Source: Megalobrama amblycephala
Taxonomy: Eukaryota; Chordata; Actinopteri; Cypriniformes; Xenocyprididae
Assembly: GCF_018812025.1 (NCBI RefSeq)
Contig: NC_063063.1
Coordinates: 7,554,942-7,618,941, forward strand
Direction: 5' to 3'
DNA: 64,000 nucleotides
This document shows, piece after piece, positions 1 to 13,353 of this stretch (within the stretch, counting starts at the first letter, position 1; each line of letters opens with the position of its first letter). The translations under genes were made by a program, and so were the position numbers. Under the pieces are notes generated by a model. The model was not told where the DNA came from. It saw only the letters and a list, made by a program, of their open reading frames with translations, and made no database searches.

Positions 1-1115
1 ATTATTAAATCATAATGATTTAAAATGTACTTTTAAGTGATCAAATTTCAATTTGACATTATTAAAAGTATTACTTAAGTACTTAAGTGTGTTAAGAAAC
101 ATAAGTCATGAAAAACTTTTATTTTTTCATTAATATTATATTATTTTGTAAGTACAGCTTTTTAAAAATATGCTTTTAAGATTTGAAGTATAATACAAGT
201 GCACATTCAATGCGATTAAGTGCACTCTTTTTTTCTTAAGGGTGCATATTACTACTCTTAGGTACCACCTTTTAGGGGTAGACAAAGTACACATTTTAAG
301 GGTACTGCCCCAGTGACAAGATACACCTAAAGGTAAAATTTGTAGCACAACATTTTTATTAATGTTTAAAATTTTCAAAATGTTTAAAAATGAATTGTTC
401 TTTTTTTTTTTTTAAAAAAGCCCAAAAAGTTACCATTGGCCTGCTTGTAAAGTGCTATGTACATGATGAAGCAGTAGAAAGGTGAGACACTGGACTTGAG
501 GAGTGCTAAATCATGCTACGGCTTGAGAGGATGAAGCATTGCTCTTTAATAGGCAATAAATAAGAATTAGCATCAGTGGGGTTATGTTCAGGTCAGGAGG
601 GGTCTGAGCAGGGCTGTGGAGTTCACTGATAGACTCTCTGGCCCTGACTGGATTCCCAGCTGTGAGCGCCAGCGGCCCTCATCTGTCCCTGTCTGTCTCA
701 GCATGAGCTCATCTCAGTGTCCCCCACCACACCTACCACACTCATGCTACCTCCAACATCCACACCTTTCAGATCTTCCCCTGCAGTCTCCACACTTGCT
801 TTATGGCGACATTATTCTTTCGTTGCATTGCAGACGTGGTTTGTAAAGACAGAGAGAGCGATAGTAAACATCAACAGGTGACATCTACTCATTTTAAAAA
901 TGTCAGTTCAAGGATGTGATGTCATGACACTCATTGTGCATCTTGTTTTGTGTCAGCTGTGCATGAGAATCAACACATTGTAAAAGGTTTACTATTAGAA
1001 AGAAAAGCCCATGATACATTTTAAATGTAGAACACTTAAATTAAAATTGAATTTATTTTAAAGTATAAAGTTGGTATGAACTAAAATGGAATAAAATGCT
1101 AATAAGTGAGCTGAA
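1..1115. other. AT-rich intergenic DNA, no gene seen
   Basis: Short unsupported ORFs only. Poly-T/A runs occur at about 399-418. A less AT-rich, non-repetitive stretch at 480-860 has no recognisable product. Confidence 0.5.
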
Positions 1116-2009
1116 TTAAAGGATTAAAGTTCACTTTCAAATTAAAATTTCATGATAATTCACTCACCCCCATGTCATTCAAGATGTTTATATCTTTCTT
1201 TCTTCAGTCAGAAAGAAATTATAAACCTTTTGAGGAAAATATTCCAGGATTTTTCTCTATATAGTGGACTTAAATGGTTACCAATGGTTTGAAGGTCCAA
1301 ATTGCAATTTCAGTACAGCTTCAAAGGGCTCAACATGATCCCAGACGAGGAATAAGGGTCTTATCTAGTGAAACGATCAGTCAAAAAAAAAAAAAAAAAA
1401 TTAAAATTCATATACTTTTAACTAAAAATGCTTGTCTTGCACTAGCTCTGCGATGTGCATTTTGTAATCACGTTGGAAAGGTTATCCGTGGCATAGGCGG
1501 AAATACCGACGTAGTGTTTAAAAAGCGAACATGCAAAGACTAAGTCAAATGGCCTTTACAAAAAAATGTAAAACAAAGATGTCGGACAATTTGAAGTTGA
1601 AGAAGAAAATGAGATGGAGTTTTTCGCCCTACCACGTTACTTCCACCTACGCCCCGCGTGACCTTTGCAACATGATTACGTAATGCGTGGCATCCCAGAG
1701 CAGTGCAAGATGAGCATTTGTGGCTAAAAAGTATACAAATTTTTATTTTTTTTAGAAAATGGACGATCGTTTTGCTAGATAAGACCCTTATTCCTCAGCT
1801 GGGATCGCGTAGAGCCCTTTGAAGCTGCACTGAAACTGCAATTTGGACCTGTTGAAGTCCACTATATGGAGAAAAATCCTGGAATGTTTTCCTCAAAAAC
1901 CTTAATTTCTTTTCGACTGAAGAAAGAAAGACATGAACATCTTGAATGACATGGGGGAATGAGTAAATTATCAGGAAATTTGAATTCTGAAGTGAACTAA
2001 TCCTTTAAT
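1116..2009. mobile_element. Inverted-repeat DNA transposon (MITE-like), AAAGGATTA family
   Basis: The left end TTAAAGGATTAAAGTTCACTT and right end AAGTGAACTAATCCTTTAA are inverted. The subterminal ~200 bp also pair, including the CACCCCCATGTCATTCAAGATG block and its complement near 1940-1960. There is a TTAA-like flank on both sides. The interior has no transposase. A truncated copy of the left arm is at 19189-19465. Confidence 0.75.
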
Positions 2010-3003
2010 TGCAGAAAATTTGAAAAAAATAGAAAAAAATGGAGTGTACATTATAGTTTTGGGGTTGGTAAATATTTGTAAATGTGTCTTATATATTGAC
2101 TATTGATACTAAAGCACAGAAATGTTAATAAAACTTTAATACATTAACTTATCCATGACGAGAGTCTGTCCGAGTCTGTCGGATTGCTTTCCATTGACTG
2201 TGGAGGTGAAGATGACATCTCCCATGATTCTATGCTCATTCACGGCATCATCAAACTACGCCTTTGTTTTGAATAAATGACCTCTATAGTGGCAAAAATT
2301 ACATATTGTGCCTTTAATGTAAATAATATAATATATATATATTTATAGTAAATGTAATGTTTGTGTCTGTTTGTATTTGTGTTTATGTGTTAGAGGCGAT
2401 TAATCGCGATTAATTGATTTGACGACCCCAAACTTCTGCACTCTTAGCCTGGATTTTATATTTACTTAAACATATAATTACAATATACTTAAAATATTTA
2501 AGTTTGATTGCATTACTTATAAGTATATTCTACTAATTTGTGGATGTAATTTGAATGTGTTAATAAATTTAAGTAAAATGCACTTAAATTATGAAGGTTT
2601 TCTCCTGACCACGCCTTCTACACACTGGTTTGTGGCAGGTAATGATGCCATTTTGTCGTGGTGTGTGTGAATTCAAGGAGCTGTTGATGAGAAGTTGGAA
2701 CATTTGTTTTGGCAAGTTCTACAGACATTTTTTCCAAACATTTACCTTTTTTTATTGTTTTTTTTCCCCCCCTGAGAGACTGTTTGTGAGCAGTGAAAAT
2801 CGTTTGTTTAAACGACAGAACTTTTTTCTCCGGTTAGCTAGTGTTCGGTGGACATCACTGTGCATGAACCCCTGATCATCGAGTTCGTCTTTTCCCTTCT
2901 ATTGTTTCTTTTTCACTCGAAGAGCTGTTGTTTGCTTTTTTTGTAGTAAAATGGAAGTTGATATAAATTAACTTGCTTAGTACATTGAACTTAAATATAC
3001 TAT
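2010..3003. other. Intergenic DNA with repeat fragments
   Basis: Around 2300-2315 is the terminus of a dispersed element (ATATTGTGCCTTTAA). At 2320-2437 is an (AT)-rich fragment ending in the dispersed repeat GCGATTAATCGCGATTAAT. No gene is seen. Confidence 0.4.
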
Positions 3004-3950
3004 GTGTACACTCTAAAAAATAAAACATTGGTTCAACAAAAAAAAATATGTTAACGTTTTCCACTAGAATTTTTAACTTAAGCCAATTGGGAGAATTACA
3101 TTAATTCAAAGCAAATGATCCAACATAATGTTTTAAGTAAGGTGAAAGCCACAATAAAAACACATTTCAATAACATAACTTAATAATTGTCAACATGAAT
3201 GTACCTATTTAAGTTGATCCAACATAATGTTTTAAGTAAGGTGAAGACGCTTTTTGGACACAATTAAACGCATGAACATGAACTTACCAAGCACCGCTTG
3301 TCACCATGATGGTAAATCTCCAAAAACCCACATTAACAGAAACTCTTCTAAATTAGCATAACAAAACACAAATTACTGCTAAATCTCCCTTACCATTAAT
3401 CTTGTGAAAAAAAAAAACATTATATAACACTTAATTTTAGCATTTAGTCTCCCTTTGAAGTGCCATGGGCAAAGCATGATGGGAAATATAAATCCCAGCC
3501 CAGTTTCACTTAACTTAAGTTCGTCTAAATTAAAAGAAGTGTTCATACAACTCAAAACAATGAAACATGTTTACACGTCATCAGATTGTATTTTACATTA
3601 ACAGAACTTAAAATTAAATACATTTTTGATTAACTGAAAATGTTAAACTATGACAAGTCATGATAGTATATCAAATCAATAGGCATAATTTGTGTGTCAT
3701 CCAAGCTCAAAAAATAACAATTACAAGTAAAAATCTAACAGCATTTCAGAACTTGATTTTTTATTTAACAACAATATATATATTTAAGTAATGACTAAAG
3801 GTCCCCTGAATTAGTTTTTAGAGTATAATAACTACAAAGTAATTAATATTACAAAACATTTTAAGTTAAATTAACTCGAATTATTAAGTTCACAACCAGT
3901 TTCCTCAAATTTTTTAAGTAAATTCAACTTATCCAGGCTAACAGTGTGAA
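3004..3950. repeat. AT-rich dispersed repeat region with a duplicated block
   Basis: A 30-bp block starting GATCCAACATAATGTTTTAA occurs at about 3117 and again at about 3215. The region opens with ACACTCTAAAAAATAAAA and closes near a TATCCAGGCTAACAGTGTGA end, suggesting a decayed DNA transposon. Class is not assignable. Confidence 0.4.
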
Positions 3951-5640
3951 CAGTAGTGTTGGTAACTGGTAGAGGAAATATGCGTCAGGGGAGATTAAAC
4001 CCACAGTCAAAATAGCAAAACAGCTACATAAATAACAGCACACCAACTATATTGCCGTAATATTTAAATGGTTCTTTTGAGATTGATTTGAATCTTGAGT
4101 CTTTATGTTTGGACTCCCAGAGACTCCAATGATGAAGTTTTCTCCCTTCAAATTCTTTGAATATGTTCTTAAATAAAGTAACCAAAACCATTTTGACATA
4201 TATTCTTGAAGCATTAATCCTCTGAAAACACATTTCATAAATATTACATATCCAATATGTATTTATTCTTAATCTGACGCCAGCATAATCAGGACCGTAG
4301 GAGAAGTCATGACGTGAAGCCTCTTAGAACACACGTGGAGGTTAAAAGTCTGGTTCGAGCTGCTGACACGTGTTCTCCAGGCAGTGATAGTGTAAAGAAA
4401 GACTCAGCACTGAACTTTGCTGAATCAAAGACAGGACTGAAACGGAGAGACAAAGGCGGCTCTTGACGGATGGCTCGAATGAGGGATGAGGTGGCTGAGG
4501 AGCCAAGTAAAGCTATCCACCATTAGAGTTTTCCCCAGCTGATAAGTTACACTTCCAAAGCAGCTCCAAAAACAGTTCGCTCGCCCCCACCGCTCTTCAT
4601 GTCACTTCAAACCCTCAGCATTCATCGTTTTTGATCATTAAGGCAGAAGCTGGTGTTAGAAAGCCTCCCCAGTAGAGCCAAACTGTGTTTTCTTTTTGAA
4701 ATGACGGACGTTGAGGATAAATGACACTGCTTGCTCAGTCTGGCATGGGAATGAACCCGAAGAGTATCGGAGGAGAAGATAATGGCAGGTTGGATGAGGG
4801 TGAAATGTTGCAAAGCGTTCCTCTCGCGAAGGAGGTAATGGGAGATACAGAGGTAACTCTTTCAGCATATGTGTGTGTGTGTGTGTGCATGTGTGCGCAC
4901 AAATGTCACAGACATACCACTCTATATCGCCTCTGCCCTCCCAATGAACTGGGCCAGTCTTCCTCATTTGCTTTCAGAGTTCATAGCAGCTGTTCATAGA
5001 CCATCCTTCTGATGGGAACAGCAAATTAATCATTTCGCTACAAGCTTTTTGTGGGAAGCTCCACCGCTATCTGTTTCCTACATACCGAAACGATTTAACA
5101 TACCTCTACCTGTGATGTTGTGCTCTTTACGGGATTAGCAAACTCATTACGAGCCACTCTGAGCAATGTTCAACCTTCAGAAAACAATTTGCCAATGAAG
5201 CATTTTGTGCCTAATGGCACTAAAAAGCCAAAACATTCACTTTCTTCTAATGGCATCAGTTTTTTCAAATTACATTATGAACACTTGATTTTGATTGGTC
5301 AGCATTCATATTTTGTGTGTTACAGGCAACTGATTTCCTAGTTATGCTAGTTTTCAAATCACTACGCACTCTTTCTTCTCATATAATAAAATGATTTTAA
5401 CAGCCATTTATGTATTTATTTTGTATCTGTGTAAATAAGTGGGTCATAAACCCTAATCAGGTGAAACAAACTGTACACTTTACACAAAACTTTACTTTTT
5501 CCTTTTTGGTTTCCTTTCTTGTGTTATTTGATATTACATTTAATGTTTTTGGCTGTACTAAATTGTAACTTAAACATTACAATGTGTAATTAAAAATATA
5601 TTTAAAAATATTGCAAAAGTTGCAATAGAAATTATGGTAA
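3951..5640. other. Intergenic DNA, no gene or recognised repeat
   Basis: Mostly unique sequence. A short (GT)n run lies at about 4870-4888. Small ORFs on both strands lack family resemblance. Confidence 0.4.
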
Positions 5641-6590
5641 CACTTTAATTTACAGTGTCCTTGTTACACATGTGCAGTTGTTTAAACAGTTTAAACAGTA
5701 ATTATATAGTAATAACAGTAAATTATGCATAATTACATGCAAATAACCCAAAACCAAACCCTAATCTTAAAGTGTTAGTTCACCCAAAAATGAAAATTCT
5801 GTCATTTTCATTAATTACTTACATCCGTAAGACCTTCGTTCATCTTGGGAACACAAATTAAGATATTTTTGATGAAATCCGATGGCTCAGTGAGGCCTGC
5901 ATTGACAGCAAGATAATTTAGACTTTTAAATGCCCAGAAAGGAACTAAAAACATATTTAAAACAGTTCATGTGACTACAATGGTTCTACCTTCAATGAAG
6001 CGACGAGAATACTTTTTATGTGCCCAAAAAAAACGGAATAGCGACTTTATTCAACAATATCTAGTGACGGGCGATTTCACAATACTGCTTTGAAGCTTTA
6101 CGAATCTTTTGTTTCGAATCAGTGGTTTCAGAACGTGTATCAAACTGCCAAAGTCACATAAACCACTGAAATTTCACTAGATATTGTCATTATTTTGTTT
6201 TTTTTTTGGCCAAAAAATACCAAAAGTATTCTCATCTCTTCATTACATTAGGGTTGAACCACTGTAGTCACATGAACTGATTTAAATATGTTTTTAGTAG
6301 CTTTCTGGGCATTTAAAAGTCTAAATTATCTTGCTGTCAATGCAGGCCACACTGAGCCATTGGATTTTATCAAAAATATCTTAATTTGTGTTCTGAAGAT
6401 GAATGAAGATCTTACGGGTGTAGAATGACATGAGGGTGAGTAATTAATGACAGAATTGTCATTTTTGGGTGAACTAACCCTTTAACCATAACCATATAGT
6501 AAGTACATGTTGTTAAATAATATTACTCAGTACTTAAATGTATAATTTTACTGTAACAAGGACACCTTAAAATAAAGTGTAACCGAAATG
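5641..6590. mobile_element. DNA element with outer GGTAACACTTTA-type ends, split by an inner inverted-repeat element
   Basis: Outer ends are GTAACACTTTAATTTACAGTGTCC (5638 onward) and its inverted partner GGACACCTTAAAATAAAGTG (about 6561-6580). The inner element at about 5768-6485 has ends AAAGTGTTAGTTCACCCAAAAA and TTTTTGGGTGAACTAACCCTTT, and its arms also pair over roughly 300 bp. Neither carries a transposase ORF. Confidence 0.7.
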
Positions 6591-7059
6591 ACATTAAAGT
6601 ATATTTTAGTTTTAGTAAACACTTTAAACATGTTTAAAAGACAACAGAATTATGAAATTACATACAGTATAAAGATGTAGTGGGTCAAAAACTCTCTTAC
6701 TGTAAGTTTAACTAACTGCATTTAAAATCATTTTAAAACTATGACATTTTCATTTAATTTTACATAACGTAATTAAGTGTCCAAAACTTTACATTCAGTT
6801 CACCTAAGTATATTATGTTCAATTATATTATTTCTGTAAAAGTATGCTACAATGTGCTTCTTTTTCACAAGGAATCCCTGTGAGGACAGAGAAAAACAGC
6901 TGCTTGTGTGTTAGCAGGTAGGGAGTGAAGGGTAAAAAGTCAGCAAGGGTTCATGTACAGGCCAAATGAATGAGGATGGGGGAGGGAAGGACATGACAAA
7001 ATGAAGAGGTTGAAACCATGAGCATCAGGTGTTTCACTTTTCAGAGAGTTGAAAAGAAA

Positions 7060-7290
7060 AGTTGTTTCAAAGCAGCTTTACAGTGATAACAGGAAAATGA
7101 TTCAACGATGCAAACAGTTCATTTCGGCTGCACAGTGTCATTGTTCAGCTGAAGTCAGTTCAGTGTTGATTCAGTTCTGTTGTAAAGATCAGCGATTGTT
7201 AAATTAGTTAATTTCATTTATAAAGCAGTTCTGCAGAAAAACAGTGATGTCGTCATCCAGCTCAGTTCAGTTCTCATTGAATAGCTGACA
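7060..7290 (+). repeat. Dispersed repeat containing CAAAGCAGCTTTACAGTG
   Basis: Shares the motif and the following CAGTTCAGTGTTGATTCAGTT-like text with copies at about 21918-22310 (opposite strand) and 22925-23100. A short retroposon tail is likely; class not assigned. Confidence 0.5.
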
Positions 7291-7798
7291 TCTAATCTCA
7301 GCAAAAGATAAGATGTCTTTCATTTCTCAGTTAAAAGACAGGAATGAGATTAAATAGAAAAAACTCCTGCTTCTCTGATGTTTACTGAGAGTGAGAGAGA
7401 AAAATCGAAATCTTCGGTTAACTGGATCTTCTGGGTTTTTGAAGTGCACTTTTCGTTGATGGAATTTTGATGTTGATGGAGTATGCGTTTATGTATTTGG
7501 ATGCACCTAATGTCTCAGAGATTTTCCAAGACGCCACAATCTGCGATCAAATATGATATGAACAATTTCCACGGAATTCTTGAAAGACCAAATGATCTGT
7601 CATTTGATCCACATTCATGTGATCAAGTTCTTTTCTGTCTTTCAATTGTCTTATATGTCTTCTTTTTTTGTCCTGTCAGACAAGTGTTGAAAGGTCAATG
7701 AAATCTCATATGAGGTACAAAAGTACAACCAGTGAGCAATAGAAGTTTCCCCATGGGTTCCCATAATTCACATCCAATGCTTGCACTATTGTGAATGA

Positions 7799-8108
7799 CG
7801 ATAGTTCAGCCAAAAATGAAAATTCTGTCATTATTTACTCACCCTTATGTTGTTCCAAACCTGTATGAGTTTCTTTCTTCTGTTGAACTTAAAAGAATGT
7901 CAGTAACCAGACAGTTGATGGTATCCATTGACTTCCATAGTAAGAAAAGAAAAAAAAAAAATACTGTGGAAGTCAATTGCTAACTGTGTGGTTACTAACA
8001 TTCTTCGAAATATCTTCTTTTGTGTTCAGCAGAAGAAAGAAACTCATACAGGTTTGGACTTGAGTAAATGATGACAAAATGTTCATTTTCGAGTGAACTA
8101 TCCCTGTA
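7799..8108. mobile_element. Short hairpin MITE of the GATAGTTCACCC family
   Basis: The left end (GATAGTTCAGCCAAAAATG and on) pairs with the right end (TTCATTTTCGAGTGAACTATC). Blocks such as AACCTGTATGAGTTTCTTTC and GAAAGAAACTCATACAGGTT pair inside, so the whole 310 bp folds. A related copy is at 29717-30034. Confidence 0.8.
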
Positions 8109-9040
8109 ATGTAACTAAAACATTCTTAAAATATCTCCAAGATACTAACATGTGTATTTCTTAACTGTAAGTTATTGTAAAATATGAATATAAAAGCATC
8201 ATATTCATCTAATGTCCCCGCATCTATCTGTTTCCAAAAATCTGAGATTCTTTATTTATAGTTTTAAGAAATGTTTCATAATGGCACTCTGAGAATTAAA
8301 CAAAGTCATTAGGAGATACCTGAACTGACATGGTTTGCCTCCCCCCAGCACAATAAACTCAGTCTGACGGAGGGTTTGTGAGATCCGGAGTGAGATGACA
8401 CTCAACACAGAGACACACAGACTAGAGTGTGTTTTATCAGCAGTGTTGAAGACGCTCTCCGTCTGCTCCAGTCTCCTGAGGCCTGAAGGAATCAGGCTTA
8501 CTGCTTGTAAGTGAAGATGTGAACACTGATGTGTAAATGAACCTGCAATGCTTTTGTTATTCTGAGTAGAAGAAACATCACGACGGGAAGAGTGCAGGGC
8601 TAAAGAAATATACAAATCTGACATGCAAAGTGTGCTTTATTGTATTGAATGTGCACTTAGTGTACTTCACATCCTGTAAGTATATTTTTAAAAAAAAAAA
8701 AAAAAAGTGCTTGCTGATAATATTAATGAAATAAAAGGCCACGTAAATGTACTTAAAGAGAGTACACATGTTTCTTAACATCATTTAAAAACTGCACTTT
8801 ATGATAATGACCAAAATCATTCTAAGAATCCTTTGTCATGCTTTAAATAAGTACTTATTTTGATGTGTTGAGTAACATAAGCACATGTAAAGTACTATAT
8901 TTTTTAATTGTAGTTATTTTATATTACATTTAAAGTTAATAAACTGTAAATGTACTAAATTGCAACATCATAATAAATATGCAAGTACAAATATTTTAAT
9001 ACATGACAAAGTTTCAAGTAGAGTTTCAATAGGAGGGACA
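8109..9040. other. AT-rich intergenic DNA
   Basis: A poly-A run is at 8691-8706. No gene or clear transposon end is seen. Confidence 0.4.
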
Positions 9041-9991
9041 TTAAAGGCGCCGTAGAACGTCTTTTTAAAAGTGTAATATAAGTCTAAGGTGTCCCCTGAA
9101 TGTGTCTGTGAAGTTTCAGCTCAAAACACCCCATAGATTTTTTTTATTCAGTTTTTTAACTGCCTATTTTGGGGCATCATTAAATATGCGCCGATTCAGG
9201 CTGCGCGGCCCCTTTAAATCTCGTGCTCCCCGCCCCGGAGCTCGCGACTGCCTTAAACAGCATAAACAAAGTTCACACAGCTAATATAACCCTCAAAATG
9301 GATCTTTACAAAGTGTTCGTCATGCAACATGTCTAATCGTGACATAAGTATGGTATTTATTTGGATGTTTACATTTGATTCTGAATGAGTTTGATAGTGC
9401 TCCGTGGCTAAAGCTAACATTACACACTGTTGGAGAGATTTATAAAGAATGAAGTTGTGTTTATGAATTATACAGACTGCAAGTGTTTAAAAAATGAAAA
9501 TAACGACAGTCTTGTCTCTGTGAATACAGTAAGAAACGATGGTAACTTTAACCACATTTAACAGTACATTAGCAACATGCTAACGAAACATTTAGAAAGA
9601 CAATTTACAAATATCACTAAAAATATCATGATATCATGGATCATGTCAGTTATTATTGCTCCATCTGCCATTTTTCGCTATTGTTCTTGCTTGCTTACCT
9701 AGTCTGATGATTCAGCTGTGCACACATCCAGATGATTTGCTCTTGTCTAATGCCTTGAACATGGGCTGGCATATGCAAATATTGGGGGCGTACATATTAA
9801 TGATCCCGACTGTTACGTAATAGTCGGTGTTATGTTGAGATTCGCCTGTTCTTCTGAGGTCTTTTAAACAAATGAGATTTATATAAGAAGGAGGAAACAA
9901 TGGAGTTTGAGACTCACTGTATGTCATTTCCATGTACTGAACTCCTGTTATGCCGAGATAAATTCAATTTTTTATTCTAGGGCACCTTTAA
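9041..9991. mobile_element. Non-autonomous DNA transposon, GGTGCC family, copy 1
   Basis: Ends TTAAAGGCGCC and GGGCACCTTTAA are inverted, with a TTAA-type flank. The internal sequence is closely similar along its whole ~950 bp to the copy at 20274-21240 (for example the GTAATATAAGTCTAAGGTGTC block and GGGGGCGTACATATTAATGA). No transposase is evident. Confidence 0.75.
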
Positions 9992-10359
9992 AGTATATTT
10001 TAGATTACCATAAATGCTTGTCAGTACAATCTTTAACCATATTTCAAAGAAAATTATGAAATTACTTAATATATATATATATATATATACTATATATATC
10101 CTACTTTAGTGGGTCAAAACACTCTTAGTTTGACTAACAGTATGTTATATAAAGTTAAACCACAATGTATTTTTATTTAATTGTAAATAACATGCATTCA
10201 AGTGTCTGAAAATATTTCTTAAGTATATTCTTTTATCATAATTGTACTATTTTTTATACTATTTTTAAGTATGCTAGTTGTACTTTGTTTTCACAAGAGA
10301 TCCCAAACAAAGTTTCAAAATATTTCTTGTTTGGAGGCCACTGATTAGTTTTAGTTTTA

Positions 10360-11520
10360 GAACATTATGAGCACCTTCCTAATATTGTGTTGGTGGCCGT
10401 TTTGCTGCCAAAACAGCCCTGACCCGTTGACGCATGGACTCCACTAAACCCCTGAAGGTGTGCTGTGGAATCTGGCACCAAGATGTTAGCAGCGGATCCT
10501 TTACGTCCTATAAGTTGAGAGGTGGAGCCTCCATGGATCGAACTTGTTTGTTCAGCACATCCCACAGATGCTCGATTGGATTGAGATCTGGGGGATTTGA
10601 AGGCCAAGTCAACATCTCAAACTCGTTGTTGTGCTCCTCAAACCATTCCTGAACCATATTTGATTTGTGGCAGGGTGCATTATCCTGCTGAAAGAGACCA
10701 CAGCCACCAGGGAATACCGTTTCCATGAAAGGCCGTACATGGTCTGCAACAATGTTTAGGTAGGTGGTACGTGTCAAAGTAACATCCACATGGATGGCAA
10801 GACCCCAGCAGAACATTGCCCAAAGCATCACACTGCCTCCGCCTGGCTTGCCTTCTTCCCATAGTGCATCCTTGTGCCACGTGTTCCCCAGGTAAGCCAC
10901 CCGGCCTATCCATGTGATGTAAAAGAAAACGTGATTCATCAGATCAGGCCTCCTACTTCCATTGCTCCGTGGTCCAGTTCTCACGTGCCCACTGCTGCAT
11001 TTTCTGCGATTGACAGGGGTAAGCACGGCGACCCTGACTGGTCTGCACCTATGCAGCCCCATACAAAACAAACTGTGATGCACTGTGTATTCTGATACCT
11101 TTCTATCAGAACCAGCATTAACTTCTTGAGCAATAGGAGCTACAGTAGCTCATCTGTTGGATCGGACAACACAGTCCAGCCTTAACTTCCCACGGGCATC
11201 AGTGAGCCTTGGCCACCCCTGACCCTGTCGCCGGTTCACCACTGTTACTTCCTTGGACCACTTTTGATAGATACTGATCTCTGCAGACTGGGAACACCCC
11301 ACAAGAGCTGCAGTTTTGGAGACGCTCTGACCCAGTCGTCTAGACATCACAATTTGGCTCGTCAAACTCGCTCAAATCCTTTCGCTTCTAAAACATCAAC
11401 TTTGAAGACAAAATGTTCACTTGCTGCCTAATATATCCCATCCACTAACGGGTGCCGTGATGAAGAGATAATCAGTGTTATTCACTTCACCTGTCAGTGG
11501 TCATAATTTTATCGGTGTAC
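10360..11520 (-). mobile_element. Decayed Tc1/mariner transposon with transposase fragments, copy 1
   Basis: Minus strand. An N-terminal helix-turn-helix fragment is at 11365-11150 (QIVMSRRLGQSVSKTAALVG). A catalytic fragment at 11083-10508 carries QQDNAPCH and PDLNPIEHLWD, the second Asp and the Glu of a DD34E triad. The first Asp (SDESRF) lies in another frame near 10945, so frameshifts separate the pieces. The right end reads TGGTCATAATTTTATCGGTG followed by TA; the left inverted end is eroded. The element is inactive. A second copy lies at 35486-36385. Confidence 0.9.
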
Positions 11521-11839
11521 ATCCTGCATGTGTTATTTGAAATAACCATGAATGTAATGAAATAAGCCACACATTTCTCTAATCCAGAGGCTTTTTTAAT
11601 AAATAAAAAATGTATGAAAGTAAAGAAATGCAAATTCACGACTGTACAGTTAATAAAGTGAGATTAAATACATAAAGTATATGTGTTATTTATCATATTT
11701 CATTATTGCAGGTTTGTGTAATATTCAGAGTTTGCATTTCACCTTTTTGATTAATTTTGAGGAATACTGAAACAATAACCATCATGTTTACAACGCACAC
11801 AACGCCTCTACACTTATTCCCGATGGAGACAGGAGAGCT

Positions 11840-12008
11840 GTCAGTCAATAAATGGGAAAACAAAATAACTTGCGTTACTTACTTTAAAAAGTAACTCGGA
11901 TATTTTGCTGCAAATTTAAAAGTAATGCATTACTTTACTAGTTACTTGAAAAAAGTAATCTGATTACGTAACTCACGTTCCTTGTAATGTGTTACCCCCA
12001 ACACTGCT
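11840..12008. repeat. Dispersed repeat ending in TTACCCCCAACACTG
   Basis: AGTAACT/AGTTACT-rich text ending in TGTTACCCCCAACACTG, a common fish interspersed repeat. A related but more degraded stretch is at 33340-33640. Confidence 0.5.
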
Positions 12009-12737
12009 TATGACAAATAAGATATTTTCATGTATTCATTCACAACTATATGACAAGGGAGAGGTTTCCACATCTTATCTGGATGAAGTTCGGCCCTGTT
12101 ATGGCTCGTATGACCTCGGAGCAACCCTACCTGTTCCACTTCTGAAGTGTGCAGAGTAATAAAACACTAGAAGATAAAAGGGTATGACACATTTATTGTT
12201 GTTTTTAATTCCCTACTGTTTGTTTGGCCATGAATTTCAGTACATTCTTCACAGAATGGATTCGTTTTTCGCAGAGAAGCAAGCAAATAGGCATTTAGAT
12301 GAAATGGAATGTAACCCGCGTAATTACTTCACAATCACAATAATCTTATTGCTGTTCTCCACAGAAATCTGTTACTCAGGACAGAGCGTGGGTGAAAATA
12401 CTGCGAGTGCAGAACAACTTGAGTCCTGACAAAGTTCATGGCTAGACTGAACTTTTGAACTTTCGGTGGTATGTGGCTTTGTGCTGGAGTCCAAATCAAA
12501 CGTGTAGCATAAAGATGCAGTAGTAGATTTGCTCAGGTCGCACATGGGTCTTGTAGGTTATCTGCCTTTGATTTGCCACTGAAAGCCAAGTGCAACTGGC
12601 TAAACATCAACAAAACTCAAACATCTCGAAAGATTTATTGCTGTTATTCATCAGAGCTGAGCTCAGTGTGGTATAAGACACATAAACCTTTACTTGAACC
12701 ACAAAACTCAATTATCAAGCCATTAATTAGATTATTA
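12009..12737. other. Intergenic DNA, no gene recognised
   Basis: Small ORFs (for example 12184-12429) have no family resemblance and no splice context. Confidence 0.4.
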
Positions 12738-12824
12738 TGTGCTCAATTATCATGAAAAACTGTTACAACACAAAATATACTGTATATTTTGTGTTGTAAC
12801 AGTTTTTCATGATAATTGAACACA
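12738..12824. repeat. Near-perfect 43-bp-arm palindrome
   Basis: Arms 12738-12780 and 12782-12824 are inverse complements with one mismatch (C at 12742) around a single central T. The arm includes ATCATGAAAAACTGTTACAA. It is followed by a partial repeat of the arm end (CATGATAATTAAGCTC). Confidence 0.9.
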
Positions 12825-12902
12825 TTTTCCATTCATGATAATTAAGCTCTTTTTCTGAAATCTTTTTTATAATTTATGTTTGAATTTTTAAAAAAAATTT
12901 TT

Positions 12903-13353
12903 ATGGAAGCCTGTTTACGCTACACAATAAAAAGTATGTAATTGTGACATTTTATCTCACAATTTAGACTTTTTTCTCACAATTGCAAGAAAAAAAAAAG
13001 CCATTATAGTGAGATAAACTCGCAATTGTGACTCCTAAAGTCAGAATTACACAATTTCAAGTTTATATCTCTTAATTCTGACTTTATTTTTTACAACTCT
13101 GAGTTTATATCTAACAATTCTGGCCTTTTTTCTCAGACTTACAAGATATAAACTCAGTAATTGCAACTTTTTATCTCACAATTTTTTATCTTGCAATTTG
13201 GGCTTTATTTCTTGCAGTTGTGAGTTTATAATTCACAATTCAAGAATTTTTTTCTCAGAATTGTGAGATATAAACTGGCAAATGCAAGAAAAAAATCTGA
13301 ATTGTGTGATAAAAAGTCTATTACCTTTTTTTGTGGCGGAAACAAGCTTCCAT
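12903..13353. mobile_element. MITE with internal degenerate repeats of CTCACAATT/GCAATTGTGAG
   Basis: The left end TGGAAGCCTGTTTACGC pairs with the right end GGCGGAAACAAGCTTCCA. The interior is a run of imperfect blocks such as TTATCTCACAATT and GAGTTTATA, which fold on each other. No coding potential. Confidence 0.65.
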
